Assembly: GCF_037176765.1 (NCBI RefSeq)
Contig: NC_090024.1
Span: 245,856,571-245,920,570, forward strand
Origin: Anolis sagrei
Taxonomy: Eukaryota; Chordata; Lepidosauria; Squamata; Anolidae
Length of the DNA stretch: 64,000 nucleotides
Direction of reading: 5' to 3'
The position numbers and the translations under genes were made by a program. Numbering within the stretch: position 1 is the first letter of the stretch; each line of letters begins with the position of its first letter. The notes beneath the pieces are model-generated. The model saw only the letters and a list, made by a program, of their open reading frames with translations. It was not told the DNA's origin and did not search any database. This document shows, piece by piece, positions 9,883 to 20,398 of the stretch.

Positions 9883-10903
9883 TAGGCCTGTTTGATCAAG
9901 AAAAAATTTGTTTCTAAAATCGTTTTGTAATTGGGGTGTTTTTTTGTTTCGATATTTAAAATATTTACAAAACTTTCCAAAAAAATGTTTTGTTATTTAC
10001 GAAATTTCGTAAATATTTACAAAACATTTTGTAAGTGTGAATGTTGCAGTAATGGTCACCTTGATTAGCATTGAATGGCTTTCATTTCTCCCACCCTGGA
10101 CATTCCATAGATAAACTGAAACTCCATTTGCCTAGTTTCCAACAGACCTTTGAGGATGCCTGCCATAGATGTGGGCAAAATGTCAGGAGAGAATGCTTCT
10201 GGAACATGGTCATACATACAGCCCTGAAAACTCACAGCAAAAGAGCCTGAAAACTCACAGCAAGAGCGCCATCCAATCGGCTCCGGCTCCTGCGCCCTCC
10301 TCCTCCTCCTCCTCCTCCCAGCTGTGTTGCAGGAAGTGCCAGGAGGAGGAGGAGGAGGAGGAGGGCGTAGGAGCCGGAGCCGATTGGATGGCGCGCGGAG
10401 GCCGGGTGTAAGGGTGAGCGCGCGCGCGCCATCCAATCGGCTCCGGCTCCTGCGCCCTCCTCCTCCTCCTCCTCCTCCCAGCTGTGTTGCAGGAAGTGCC
10501 AGGAGGAGGAGGAGGAGGAGGAGGGCGCAGGAGCCAGAGCCGATTGGATGGCTTGCGGAGGCCGGTTGTAAGGGTGAGCGCGCGCGGGCCGGGCGCCCAA
10601 CAGGCAGGGGCGGTGCTTGGCTCACTGGGTGTGCGCTCGCTCCGCCCCTTCGCCCCGCCCGCCCCATTTACTGCTGGGGTGCTTGGGAGCGCCGGATTGG
10701 CTCCCAGGCACCAGCAGCACTCAGCAGCAGCCTCCATCCCATTAACGACACGAGCTGAAGCTCGTAAAATATATGGGGCTGCTGTTTCGATATTTTTAAA
10801 CCCTTCCGGGTTTAAAAAAGTGTTTTGATATCGCGTCGGATATGGTAAAAATAACGAATTAATAACGAAATAACGAAATAACGAACGAAACCGCACAGGC
10901 CTA
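9883..10903. mobile_element. hAT element with GC-rich twin hairpin core, 1021 bp
   Basis: The termini TAGGCCTGT and ACAGGCCTA are inverted repeats flanked by an exact 8-bp duplication CATTTTAT (9875-9882, 10904-10911). The outer parts are AT-rich with TTTCGTTATT units. The core 10268-10680 is GC-rich and contains two tandem hairpins. A Penelope-associated repeat arm is present at 10065-10250. No transposase is seen, so it is non-autonomous. Confidence 0.85.
10268..10552. repeat. Two tandem 125-nt hairpins, period 160
   Basis: Units at 10268-10392 and 10428-10552. Each begins GCCATCCAATCGGCTCC, continues through a CTC-rich tract, has an approximately 22-nt loop and returns through the complementary GAG-rich tract to GGAGCCGATTGGATGGC. 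Confidence 0.9.
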
Positions 10904-11722
10904 CATTTTATATCAGGGGTGCCATTTTACTTAGCCACTGTATACAATGGGACTAGAGTATATAAGGATTTTGGTATCCACAGTTACCAAGGGCCCAGTA
11001 TATGGAATACAAATTCTGTAACATAGAATTTATCCTTCTGCTCTCCCTTCAGTACATATGTTGAAATTATATTGCCTATCTACTGACTGGCCCAGCACCC
11101 CAAATTGATTCTCCTTTCCCACCAATCCGATCCATACCATGTGCTTTTGATTTGCTGGTTCTAGATCTGGCATCTTTAGAGTTGGCACATCTTTCTCTAA
11201 TTTTGGGGCTATTATCAGTTGGATCCCCCAAACCCCCATATCTTGCTTTGGGGCCCATGGCAGGTCAAAAGTTCCTGAGTCTCCTCTGGCCTTTCATCCA
11301 GCTCTTAGCCAACACAGCCTGTTCCTCATGTGTTTCCTCACCTGCTCAGCAGTTAAGCAGCAGATTCAGCAATGGTCCTCAGGCACACAAGACCCTCTCT
11401 TGGCTCATTGACAACTGGAAAATTCCACTCCAGGACAACAATCTCAGCCTCTCTCTGTTGGGGAAAGATTATGAAAGCCACCTTTTTCTTCTGTTCCTGG
11501 TTTTTTCACCACAAGATGAGCGTTGTACTCCAAGGCTGGGAAGCACCGCTGCACTGAAAACACACACCAGTCCAAGGTAAAATAACAAGCAGTTTATTGA
11601 AGAATATATAAAAAGCAATTCAGCAAAATAGTATCAGAAACCAAAGTCCAAAAATCAGAGGCAATCCATTAAAAAAAGTTACATAAATACCATCCAAAAA
11701 CCATGAATACAAGAGCAGAATA

Positions 11723-12229
11723 ACTGGTTGTTGTAGTTTTTTCGGGCTATATGGCCATGTTCTAGGAGCATTCTCTCCTGACGTTTTACCTGCATTTACG
11801 CAGGGGCGGCTCAACCCATTATGTAAAGTAAGCATTTGCAGTATAGTTGATTTTGCCCAGGGGCGCTCTTGGGATGCTCTTGGGGGAAACAGACTTTGAC
11901 ATATGCGAGTTGTAGTTACTGGGATGTATAGTTCACCTACAATCAAAGAGCATTCTGAACTCCACCAATGATGGAATTGAACCAAATATGGCACACGGAA
12001 CTCCCACGACAAACAGAAAATATATATCAGTGATTGGTTGGGGGGGGGGGGCACCAAAATACTGCTTGCTTACCGTTGAAAATTACCTAGGACCGCCTCT
12101 GGATCTATGGCATGCTTGTCATAGATGCAGGCAAAACATCAGGAGAGAATGCTTCTAGAACATGGCCATATAGCCCAAAAACCTACAACAATCCAGTGAT
12201 TCCATCCATGAAAGCCTTTGACAATACAT
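11723..12229. mobile_element. Snap-back Penelope-associated repeat
   Basis: Two arms in inverted orientation: GGCTATATGGCCATGTTCTA near 11746 and its counterpart near 12155. The insertion is flanked by an exact 11-bp duplication AGAGCAGAATA (11712-11722, 12230-12240). A hAT lies between the arms. Confidence 0.75.
11801..12101 (+). mobile_element. Non-autonomous hAT element, 301 bp
   Basis: Ends CAGGGGCGGC and GACCGCCTCTG. The flanks CATTTACG and GATCTATG are a decayed 8-bp duplication (consensus CATCTATG of the host repeat). Confidence 0.75.
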
Positions 12230-12699
12230 AGAGCAGAATACATCTAAAACATGAAATTCAGGACAGTCCTCAACACTTGGAAACATGAAACAGGAACACA
12301 CAGGATAACATGTACATGGTCCTAGAAAATCCCTTGACAGGAGTCCTGTCCTCAATCTCCAACGTTGCTTCCACTGACCAAAGATTCAATTAACCTAGCT
12401 AATATAGAGAGAAAAGCATGCCTTTTCCCTTGGGAAACTGATGCAGACTTCCTCACTAACAAGTGACTTGACCTTTGGATTTTTCCATGTGAATTTCTAT
12501 GTTGACGAAACATAAATCTTCTATCTAATTGCTCATTAGTCACCTGGACTTTCACTATCATCCTCTTCTGTTGAAATGTGGCCTGCAGACTTGCAGACCT
12601 AGAATTCCCTGTGTCAACAGGTTCACTAACAGGTCCAGAATCCCCAGAAAGATCAGGTTCTATGATTCTAGGTGCAGGCACAATAAAAAACTGAACTAT

Positions 12700-13374
12700 G
12701 AGAGTTATCCGGAAAGTAAGATTACAAGACTTTTTTAAAATACAAAGAATAAATACATTTTAATGAAATTACATAGATTGTCGCATAGGTATTACATTAT
12801 TTTTCCACATAATCACCATTCAATTCAATACATTTTGTCATCTGTGGGACAGTTTTTGATATCTGTGTTATAGAAGTTTCCCTTCACCATTTTCAGCCAG
12901 TTTGTCACTTTGATTTTCACCTTGTCATCATCGGGAAAGTGTTTTCCACCCAGGTGTTCTTTTAATTTAGTGAACAAATGCTTGTCATGGGGTGTGAGAT
13001 CAGGGCTGTGAGAGGGGTGGCTTAAAATATCCCAACCAAAGGAAGTCACTGGGTTGTTGTAGGTTTTTTCGGGCTATATGGCCATGGTCTAGAGGCATTC
13101 TCTCCTGATGTTTCACCTGCATCTATGGCAAGCATCCTCAGAGGTCCTCAGAGCATCCTCACCTCACTACCTCTGAGGATGCTTGCCATAGATGCAGGTG
13201 AAACATCAGGAGAGAATGCCTCTAGACCATGGCCATATAGCCCGAAAAAACCTACAACAACCCAGTGATTCCAGCCATGAAAGCCTTCGACAATACAAAG
13301 GAAGTCAATCACTCTTGTGTTGCATGAATGGTGTGCGGACACGCATTGTTATGAAGGAGACAGACTCCCACCAT
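12700..13374 (-). mobile_element. Mariner-like transposon fragment
   Basis: A terminus-like GAGAGTTATCCGGAAAGTAA lies near 12700. Minus-strand 13049-12825 encodes a transposase piece with PSHSPDLTPHD and KEHLGGKHFPDDD, typical of the mariner C-terminal catalytic region. Interrupted by the hairpin insertion at 13049-13296 and cut by an LTR at 13375. Confidence 0.7.
13049..13296. mobile_element. Snap-back Penelope-associated repeat, second copy
   Basis: Arms at 13049-13146 and 13168-13268 are near-perfect reverse complements (CACTGGGTTGTTGTAGG to CCTACAACAACCCAGTG). The exact 11-bp duplication AAAGGAAGTCA flanks it (13038-13048, 13297-13307). Confidence 0.85.
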
Positions 13375-14170
13375 TGTAATAAGAAATTCAATGTGCAAAT
13401 TTGATAAATGTGAATTAAATAATTATGTGTGGGAATGAATGGAAGAATGGAAGGATGCATGGTTGTATTTTGGAAACACCAGTATAATATTAATGCCTGT
13501 GATGACGAACTACCTGCTTGCTGCTTTGTGATTAAAACCTGTTAATGAGATCTGAAGAGTAAACTCTGATATGAATCGGGACAGTGATAACAGAAATGTT
13601 TGCAACATTCCTTATATTAAGAAGGAAGTCAACATAAGATCAACACCAATCAAGAAGATCAATATCTGGCCAGGAAACTGAGATGGAGCCAGGATGGAAG
13701 AAGTCTATCATTAATTTACAACTTTGGGACGACATCAACAGAATATTCCCATAAAAGACTCAGTCTAATAATGCTCAAAGTGTGACAGACAGAAACGCTG
13801 TTCACCCGCCATGCTCTGCTCCATGGGAAGGAGAGAGATGGTGTATTCAGTTAGTGGCAGATCTGCACGGGAGCAGTCTGGTCACTTTGGGGCTTCTTTC
13901 TCAAGGGAAGAGGAAGAAGTGTGCTTTTGGAGTCTTAGATTTTGTGCAGGGAGTCAGGTTCTGCTGTATGGAAAATAGAGATCTGGTCCTTGGCATTGTT
14001 CTTAGGGAAAGAAGTTTTAGCATTTCAGCGTTTTGAAGTTTTGGCGTTATGGAAGTTATGGAACTATGCGTTGGCAGGCTGCAGGAAAGCAGGGTCTGGC
14101 CTAAGAGGTGCTTCTCCAAGGAGGGAGAAAAGGATATGTACACACATTCATTCTCAGGCATCCTAATATT
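13375..14170 (+). mobile_element. ERV-type LTR fragment, family Y
   Basis: Aligns with the 5' two-thirds of the LTR at 20399-21908, including ACAACTTTGGGA and ATAAAAGACTCAGTC. A fossil fragment without the 3' part. Confidence 0.6.
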
Positions 14171-14570
14171 ACCATATCCTATCTGCAATCCTATCCTTTT
14201 CCAGATAGAAGACCCTCTAGGGTGAATCTTTTATAAAGAGAAAACAAGTGAAATACTGCTCAAATCTTTTCATGTCTTTTGCACCTTCATAGCCCAGAGT
14301 ATGATACAATGATGCTTTGGTTGAAATGCAATTGTTCAGCAGTTTTACCGGGCACACCTTCCATTCTCTGGAGCAACACCTGAGCAAGAGCTCTTCTCAT
14401 AGTCAATTAAGCCTTGACCTATTTGATGCTTCCTTCTGCCACTTGTTGGGCAAGGCATCATGGCTCCTGTTGACATCCATTGGTTATCTCACCAGTGTTT
14501 CTCACGCAATGAAGCCATTTCCCAAGGTAGTCTTCCAGGCCTGGGGTTGCCCAAACCCTTCTGGGAGCAG

Positions 14571-14577
14571 ATATAAA
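14571..14577 (+). promoter_or_regulatory. TATA box of WAP gene 2
   Basis: ATATAAA followed by GGAGG lies about 43 nt before the ATG, at the same spacing as in gene 1. The upstream flank 14360-14530 aligns well with the gene 3 flank 23890-24060. Confidence 0.75.
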
Positions 14578-14619
14578 GGAGGTGGTCAGAGCTAGTGCTT
14601 CACTAATCCTTTGCAAACC

Positions 14620-17600
14620 ATGAAGTCCTCAGGTGGCCTCATTGTCCTCCTTGCTCTCCTGGCTGTCTCTGCCTTGATTCCTGCTGCCTCTGGGAAAGGT
14701 GAGTGATACCTAGACAGAGATGCCCCTCTAAGGAACTCTGTTTCTCATTTCCGGATAGGCAAGGTATAACAATGCAGCGGGTAGTAGAGAAGATTTTAAA
14801 TTACATTCTTATACGGGGAAATATATATAAAATAATCCCAATGCTGCTTCACCAAATTATAACAATGATGACACCTCCACTACAGACTAGCTCACCAATA
14901 TATCGAGGGAGTATGGTTGCTGAACCAACTGTCTACTTAAAAGTTAGGAACTGGGGACCACTGGAACTGAGAGACTTAAAATGATTCTTCAAAAGATTTC
15001 CGCTGTCACCATATTACTAATAAACAGGCTAAGTTTATGTTGAGAGCTTGTTCTGCGAACACACACTGTGTCACTATAGTTTTCTTAGAGGCTGCTGAAA
15101 GCTGACTTGAATAATGCTTTGATCACAAAGGTATTCACACTGAGGCTGGTATAAGTTGATAAAAACAACAAGAACATTTATTGAACAGGCTTGAAATATT
15201 CAGGTACAAATGCTTAATGGTTTCAGTAAAATAGTGCCATAAAAAGCTTGTGGTTGCATTTGAGTAAAGATCTTTAAAACTTTCTGGGTTACAAGTCTTA
15301 GAAGTTTAAACATAGTTTCCATCTAAAATGGATGTTGTAGCTTCGCCAGGCCCACTCCCTTAAGCTATCAGGCAGCTAGCTAAGGTAAGGGATTCATTAA
15401 CCAAGGCTCTCTAGATAAGACCTGGATTCACATACATGCATCCATTGGTCTGGCCTCCATTGTCCAACCCTTCAGATCTATTCAGATGTACAGATCTAAC
15501 CAGTATGATAGAAATGATGGTTCATGGCGGTCTGGAGTGGCTGATCCAGGAGTGTTTAGAGCAGTGGTTCTCAACCTTTCTAACACCAGGACCCCTAAAT
15601 ATGGTTCCTCATGTTGTGGTGACCCCCAACCATGTTGTGGTGACCCCCAACCTCATCTGCCTCACGCACTCAGATAGCGAGAGTGTGAGGCAAGCAAGGC
15701 AGGTTTTGTGCGAGGCCAGGCCTCGTGCAGAGGATGCCTCGCCTGCCTTGCACCCTCATTGGAGGACTAGAGGCAGGTGAGGCAGGCTTTGCACAAGGCC
15801 AGGCCTCGCTTGAAGGAGCCCTTGCCTAGTCCACGCCCTTGGGGCGGGGCCAACAGAGGTGGCCTTGCGACCCCTCTGAAATGGCCAGATGACCCCCCTG
15901 GGGATTGCGACCCCCAGGTTGAGAACCTCTGGCTTAGAGGATCAGGTCAGGAGGTCCTATTAGCCATCATTACTGGTGCCTCCTGGACATCAGTAGTATC
16001 TGCCCTGGTTCCTTGCAAAGCAATCCCATTCCTTGATATCACAAGACTGATGGCTTTTGTCCATGGTTAGCAAGGGAAGGGGCAATGACAGAGACCAGCA
16101 CCTGGATGCACATGGCGTCATGAGAAAGCAATGGCAGTTTGTTTACCTCATGCAATAAAGTCCTTGATAGAATAGAATAGCTTTAAATGCCTTGAAATGT
16201 GAAACCACGGTGTTCAACAAAGCCAAAGCTCTAGGATAAAAGCTGTCTCTCTTAGTCTGTTTGTCCTTGTCTTTGTCACCCTGTACCATCTGCCACATGA
16301 CAATAATTCAAAAATTGATAGGTGTTTAGTTGTAATGCAGACCAAGCTAAAATGATGTGCCTTGCAAAGGTGAAACCCCTGGAGATGATCAGACCGACAC
16401 AAGAGATCTTCTGGATAGAGAATTGGCAGAAGTGCACAAGCCTATCATGCCCATTCCGGAAATAATGGGGTTCTCTGGGCTTCTGGAAGTGCAAGAGCAG
16501 CCATGTGAGGTGTTTTACAGCTTTTGTGATTTTTCTCCCTTCTAGAAAAGCCTGGGAAATGTCCAGTTCCACCTCCAAACACAGGGTCCCCATTTGTAGT
16601 AAAGTGCAAGTCAGACCATGACTGCCCGGGGGCCAAGAAGTGCTGCAACTGGAATTGCATGATAGACTGCTTTGACCCCGTCTTTGGTGAGTCCATTTCT
16701 CTTGGGATGGAACCCCCCCCCCCCCCCCCAAGGTCTGTTCTTGTACCAACATTCAGCCCAGAAACACTCCTGACATGTAAACACCTTGGAGAGAGTGTGT
16801 GCAGTGTCCTGAACCCTGGGCTGCTAGGTTTCCCTTGCAAGCATCTGAACGTTTTTGCCATTGAACCATTCCCCTGGGATCATGTTGGGTGAAGGTGCCG
16901 GGGGCAAGTCGAGAAAAGTGGGGGAAACAGCCATGGATTTAGTGCCACTTCACACCTTCATGCTGTCATGCAGACATACCCTAGCAACAGTCTTGGACAG
17001 CAGTGGCTCCCAAAGTGACCCATTTAAGGTGGAATTGGGTGTAAAACAGGGATGTGTTATTGTCCCAACTCTATTCTCCATCTTCATCGCTATGACACTT
17101 CACCTTGTTGATGGGAAGCTTCCCACCGGAGTGGAAGTCATCTATTGGACAGATGGCAAGCTGTTTAACCTCAGCAGACTGAAAGCCAAAACCAAGGTCA
17201 CAACAACATCTGTTATAGAACTCCAGTATGCTGATGACAATGTTGTCTGTGTGCATTCAGAAGAAGATCTACAAGCCACTCTAAACACCTTTGCAGAAGC
17301 ATACACGAAGCTTGGCCTGTCACTGAACATCGAAAAAACCAAAGTGCTGTTCCAGCAGTCACCAGCCATCCCCTCCCCAATGCCAGAGATACAGCTTAAT
17401 GGTGTCACATTAGAAAATGTTGTCCATTTCTGCTATCTTGGCAGCCACCTCTCCACCAAAGTCAATATCGACACCGAAATACAACACCGCCTGAGCTCTG
17501 CGAGTGCAGCATTTTCCCGAATGAAGCAGAGAGTGTTTGAGGACCGGGATATCCGTAGGGCTACCAAGGTGCTTGTCTATAAAGCTATTGTCCTCCCTAC

Positions 17601-18145
17601 CCTGCTATATGCCTGCGAAACGTGGACTGTCTACAGATGTCACATGCAACTCCTGGAACGATTCCATCAGTGCTGCCATCAGTCAGGGGTGATTTGAATG
17701 CAATATTTTGCTTCTTGGCAGGGGGTTGGACTGGATGGCCCACGAGGTCTCCTCCAACTCTTTGATTCTATGATTCTATGATTCCATCTGAACATGAGGT
17801 AGAACTTCCTGACTGTGAGAGCCGTTCAACAGTGGAACTCACTGCCCCAGAGTGTGGTGGAGGCTCCTTCTTTGGAAGCTTTTAAGCAGAGGCTGGATGG
17901 CCATCTGTCAGGGGTGCTTTGAATGCAATATTCCTGCTTCTTGGCAGAATGGGGTTGGACTGGATGGCCCATGAGGTCTCTTCCAACTCTTTGATTCTAT
18001 GATTCTATGATCTGCACAGCTCTAAGAATGACTGAATATTGGCTGAGATTCTGTGCTTCTCTATGTCTTTCCATTCTCCTTCCTCCTTTTGCCTCTGACT
18101 CTCTTTTTTTCAGAGCCTGAACTTGAAGGAGACCAGGATCAATGA
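14620..18145 (+). CDS. WAP-domain secreted protein, gene 2 (3 exons, acidic tail)
   Basis: Exons are inferred at 14620-14698, 16546-16686 and 18114-18145, giving 83 aa. The signal peptide starts MKSSGGLIVLLALLAV and ends near PAASG. The WAP domain opens EKPGKCPVPPP and contains the PGAKKCCNWNC core. Only seven cysteines are present: the position aligned with canonical Cys2 is not Cys, so the usual Cys2-Cys7 bond cannot form as in typical WAP folds (family pairing C1-C6, C2-C7, C3-C5, C4-C8). Exon 3 starts two bases out of register with the paralogues, so their stop is bypassed and an acidic tail, EPELEGDQDQ, is added. Intron 1 carries an unidentified insertion and a hAT; intron 2 carries a LINE RT fragment and two CR1 tails. 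A neofunctionalised secreted protein or an early stage of decay are both possible. Confidence 0.75.
14766..15404. mobile_element. Unidentified insertion in gene 2 intron 1
   Basis: The gene 3 intron reads straight through the matching point (GGCAAGGCTCTCTAG near 24282), while gene 2 has about 640 extra bases between two CAAGG copies (14761-14765 and 15405-15409). A TTTATT-rich part suggests an antisense LTR-type fossil, but the family is not recognised. Confidence 0.45.
15562..15931. mobile_element. hAT element, 370 bp, gene 2 intron 1
   Basis: Ends CAGTGGTTCTCAACC and GGTTGAGAACCTCTG; flanks GTTTAGAG (15554-15561) and GCTTAGAG (15932-15939) form an 8-bp duplication with one mismatch. The gene 3 intron preserves the uninserted site. 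Confidence 0.85.
16895..17670 (+). mobile_element. LINE reverse transcriptase fragment with long open frame
   Basis: An uninterrupted frame from 16855 to 17697 covers RT motifs GVKQGCVIVPTLFSIF, LQYADDNVVC, FCYLGSHLST and LPTLLYACETWT. The KQGC/YADD style fits an RTE- or Nimb-like non-LTR element. It is truncated at both ends and joined directly to a CR1 tail at about 17671. Confidence 0.75.
17671..18012 (+). mobile_element. Two CR1 3' tails in tandem
   Basis: First tail 17671-17784 and second 17785-18012; each has GGTTGGACTGGATGGCCCA and ends in TTTGATTCTATGATTCTATG. Confidence 0.85.
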
Positions 18146-18275
18146 AAAGCAGCCCATACTTCTGATCGGAATTCGTCTGGCCATCCATTCCTGCCCCAAG
18201 AAAGTCCAAATTCCCCACTGGTTGCATTGGGGCTCCAATTCTACTTTGATAATAAAATCATTAATCTCTTGCAAC
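18146..18275 (+). terminator. Gene 2 3'UTR with poly(A) signal at 18251-18256
   Basis: AATAAA occurs in the same place relative to exon 3 as in genes 1 and 4, followed by a GCAACTCATGAGTC cleavage-region sequence resembling that of gene 1. Confidence 0.7.
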
Positions 18276-18545
18276 TCATGAGTCGCGCCCGTCTTTACCT
18301 GGGGAGAGGTGGTCTTCTTTTCCTGGTGAAAGGAGGGACAAAAGGCCACATGGTGGATGGATGACCTCTTGATTTGGGTAGCCATTCACACTCGTTACTC
18401 TGAGACCATCATCTGGAAAGAAATTCCTCACTGCTGTTACTGGAATGCCATGGAAAGCCTTCCTTCGAGACTGAGAAGACGTGTGTAATAAGATCAACGT
18501 ACAGGCTGGGCAGAGGGGACAAGCAATCCCACCTCTGGTCACCAG

Positions 18546-19460
18546 TGTGAAGGGTTAACGTTCAGCTGGACACTACTTTAACAAAGATAACTGACTAAGA
18601 TGAGGGGGAAAGACTCTCTTATCCCACCTCAGTAATATATTTATTAAGTGACCAACTTTGGTGTAGTTATTGACCGATGTATTTGGTAGATTCACCGCCA
18701 CCACCTCACTTAATGTCTGAGGAAAACATAAGTGTGAATGTGAAATTGGTAAAGTTTGTTCAAGCCTTTGGTTCCTCTTCAACAACTGCTTCTTTTGCTG
18801 ACTGGACTGAACTAGAGTTGTCTTTAGACTTGCTGAGATCTAATGTTTGTGACAGACCGAGGCAGACACCAGTTTAAAGATGAAATTAGAAACAGGTTTA
18901 TTTAAACTTGATGAACAAATCAACTCTTCATAAGAGTGGTACAAAAGCGTAATGCGGTTACATGAGGCTCAGCTGGTTAGACAAGCAGTCTTTCTTTTAA
19001 GACTAAAACCTTTGTTTTCTGTGAGTTCCTTGCTTCACACTGTTCACTAACTCTGACATAGTGTGTCCCTGAGAACAGTCCACTGACTGCCTCACAGAGC
19101 AAAATAGGCTTTCCTTCACTCACCCTTTCTAAGTACAGTGAACCAGGAACCTTTGCCTTTCCTATGCTCTAACCCTCAAGGCTCACTTCAAAAGTTTTCC
19201 TTCCCTGTCTAAATTCTTCACAGCTCCCTCTTCCTAACTATCCTTCTACACTCTTCGATGTTTAAAGCTCTTCTTCTCAGCTTGTCAAAAGACACAGCCT
19301 TTTTTCCCTCTAAAAGCTAACTCCTCCCCTGACTGCTCTAGCCAATCAGGAGTCGGCTGACTCCTCCCTCTTGCCTCTTAGCCTTCCTGCCTATCTCTCA
19401 ACATGTCAGCTACTGACTTTCCAGGCTTCGGCCTCCTGGCAAAAGGTTAGATTCATCACA
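18546..19460 (-). mobile_element. Possible antisense LTR-element fossil(s)
   Basis: TGTGACAG near 18848 and ATCACA near 19457 could be the inverted ends of an LTR, with AATAAA on the minus strand near 18900. Another TTTATT-containing part precedes it. The target duplication is unclear. Confidence 0.3.
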
Positions 19461-19464
19461 ACGT

Positions 19465-19580
19465 GTCTTGCCCAAGAGCATCCAGTGGGTTTCCATGGCT
19501 GAATGGGGATTGGAACCCTGGCCTCCAGAGTCCTAGTCCAACATTGCAAACACTACACCAGGCTGGCTCTCTCTCTGTAC
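19465..19580 (-). mobile_element. Sauria-type SINE, 5' part
   Basis: On the minus strand: a tRNA-like head with GGTGTAGTG, GGACTCTGGAGGCC, a B-box-like GGTTCCAATCC, then CAGCCATGGAAACCCACTGG and CTTGGGCAAG, typical of squamate SINEs. The BovB-like tail is missing. Confidence 0.65.
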
Positions 19581-20320
19581 CTCAAAACAGTTATTGATGT
19601 ATTTCTAATAAATAACTCAAAAACTATGAAGTTCAAAAAGATTAAACTTCGGGAAATTCATAAAACTGGATGTCTCTTTTAGAAAATATATCACTCTTGT
19701 GCAGTGTAGTAAAAGAAGGGAAGAGCATTTAAAATTAATTGAAAATTGCATATTCTGGCAAAAGATGCCATTTGGAGGCGTTGGAATGCAAAATACAAGG
19801 ACAGAGTTCCTTTCAAGGGGGTCCTTGACCACTCTCAGTTTCACATTTCACCACAAAGAATACAAAAATGCTTTCCAATATTGCAAAATCATGACCACTG
19901 GACATGGAATCATGTTTTCTCTGAACTCTGTTTCCAGAACCCTAAAGATCATTGTTTTGATGCTCGTCAGAGGACCCTTGACTTCCACTTGAGAGAATAA
20001 GAAATCATACACTCCCCCCCCCCCCGAAAAAAAAAATGAATTGCGGTATATAAAATTATATGGAACTATCATGAACTGGCAGAGCCCAGCTAGTGTGCTA
20101 ACCCAATTCCTGCTGCTTGCTTGGATATCCCTCTGTCTTTCTCATTTGCCCCGATGGCAATGTTCTCAGAAGAGTTTCCTACTTCCTTGACCATTATGGG
20201 GACACTTTGTCAAAAATATTGAAAACGTCATACCAACATTTTAAACAATTTCCAGGTTTTTCTGAATTTTCAGTCCACTGCTCAGCTGCTATTATAGGCA
20301 ACAACAATAGCTCTTAAGTA
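19581..20320. other. Unassigned sequence
   Basis: No convincing ORF. The part near 19745-19800 (GATGCCATTTGGAGGCG) resembles 32490-32515 (GATTCCATTCGGAGGCT), so it may be an unnamed repeat. A C/A homopolymer pair lies at 20014-20036. Confidence 0.35.
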
Positions 20321-20321
20321 G

Positions 20322-20396
20322 AATAATAGAATCATAGAGTTGGAAGAGACCTCACAGGCCATCTAGTCCAACCCCTTTTTGCAAAGAAGCAGGAGA
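20322..20396 (-). mobile_element. CR1 LINE 3' terminus, short
   Basis: TAGAATCATAGAGTTGGAAG with CCATCTAGTCCAACCCC is the reverse complement of a CR1 end. It is cut by the LTR at 20399. Confidence 0.8.
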
Positions 20397-20398
20397 AA

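Larger units (their letters stand above)
9690..11540 (+). repeat. Duplicated upstream block, copy A (gene 2 side)
   Basis: Excluding the hAT at 9883-10903, this block aligns along its length with 22005-23765 upstream of gene 3: shared blocks include GCCATTTTATTAGGCC, CCTTTCATCCAG, CCTGCTCAGCAG and CTTCTGTTCCTGG. It marks the distal part of a WAP segmental duplication. No coding region is evident. Confidence 0.7.
11530..12690 (-). mobile_element. LTR-retrotransposon fossil, family X copy 2
   Basis: Antisense remnants of a pol-tail-like coding region (about 12681-12352) and an LTR-like region with AATAAA on the minus strand near 11595. Split by the hairpin repeat at 11723-12229. Broken. Confidence 0.4.

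Noticed and set aside
10065-10896. Several overlapping ORFs rich in Ser, Glu, Pro and Gly
   Set aside because: They arise from the GC-rich hairpin arms in all frames; low-complexity shadows inside a hAT element.
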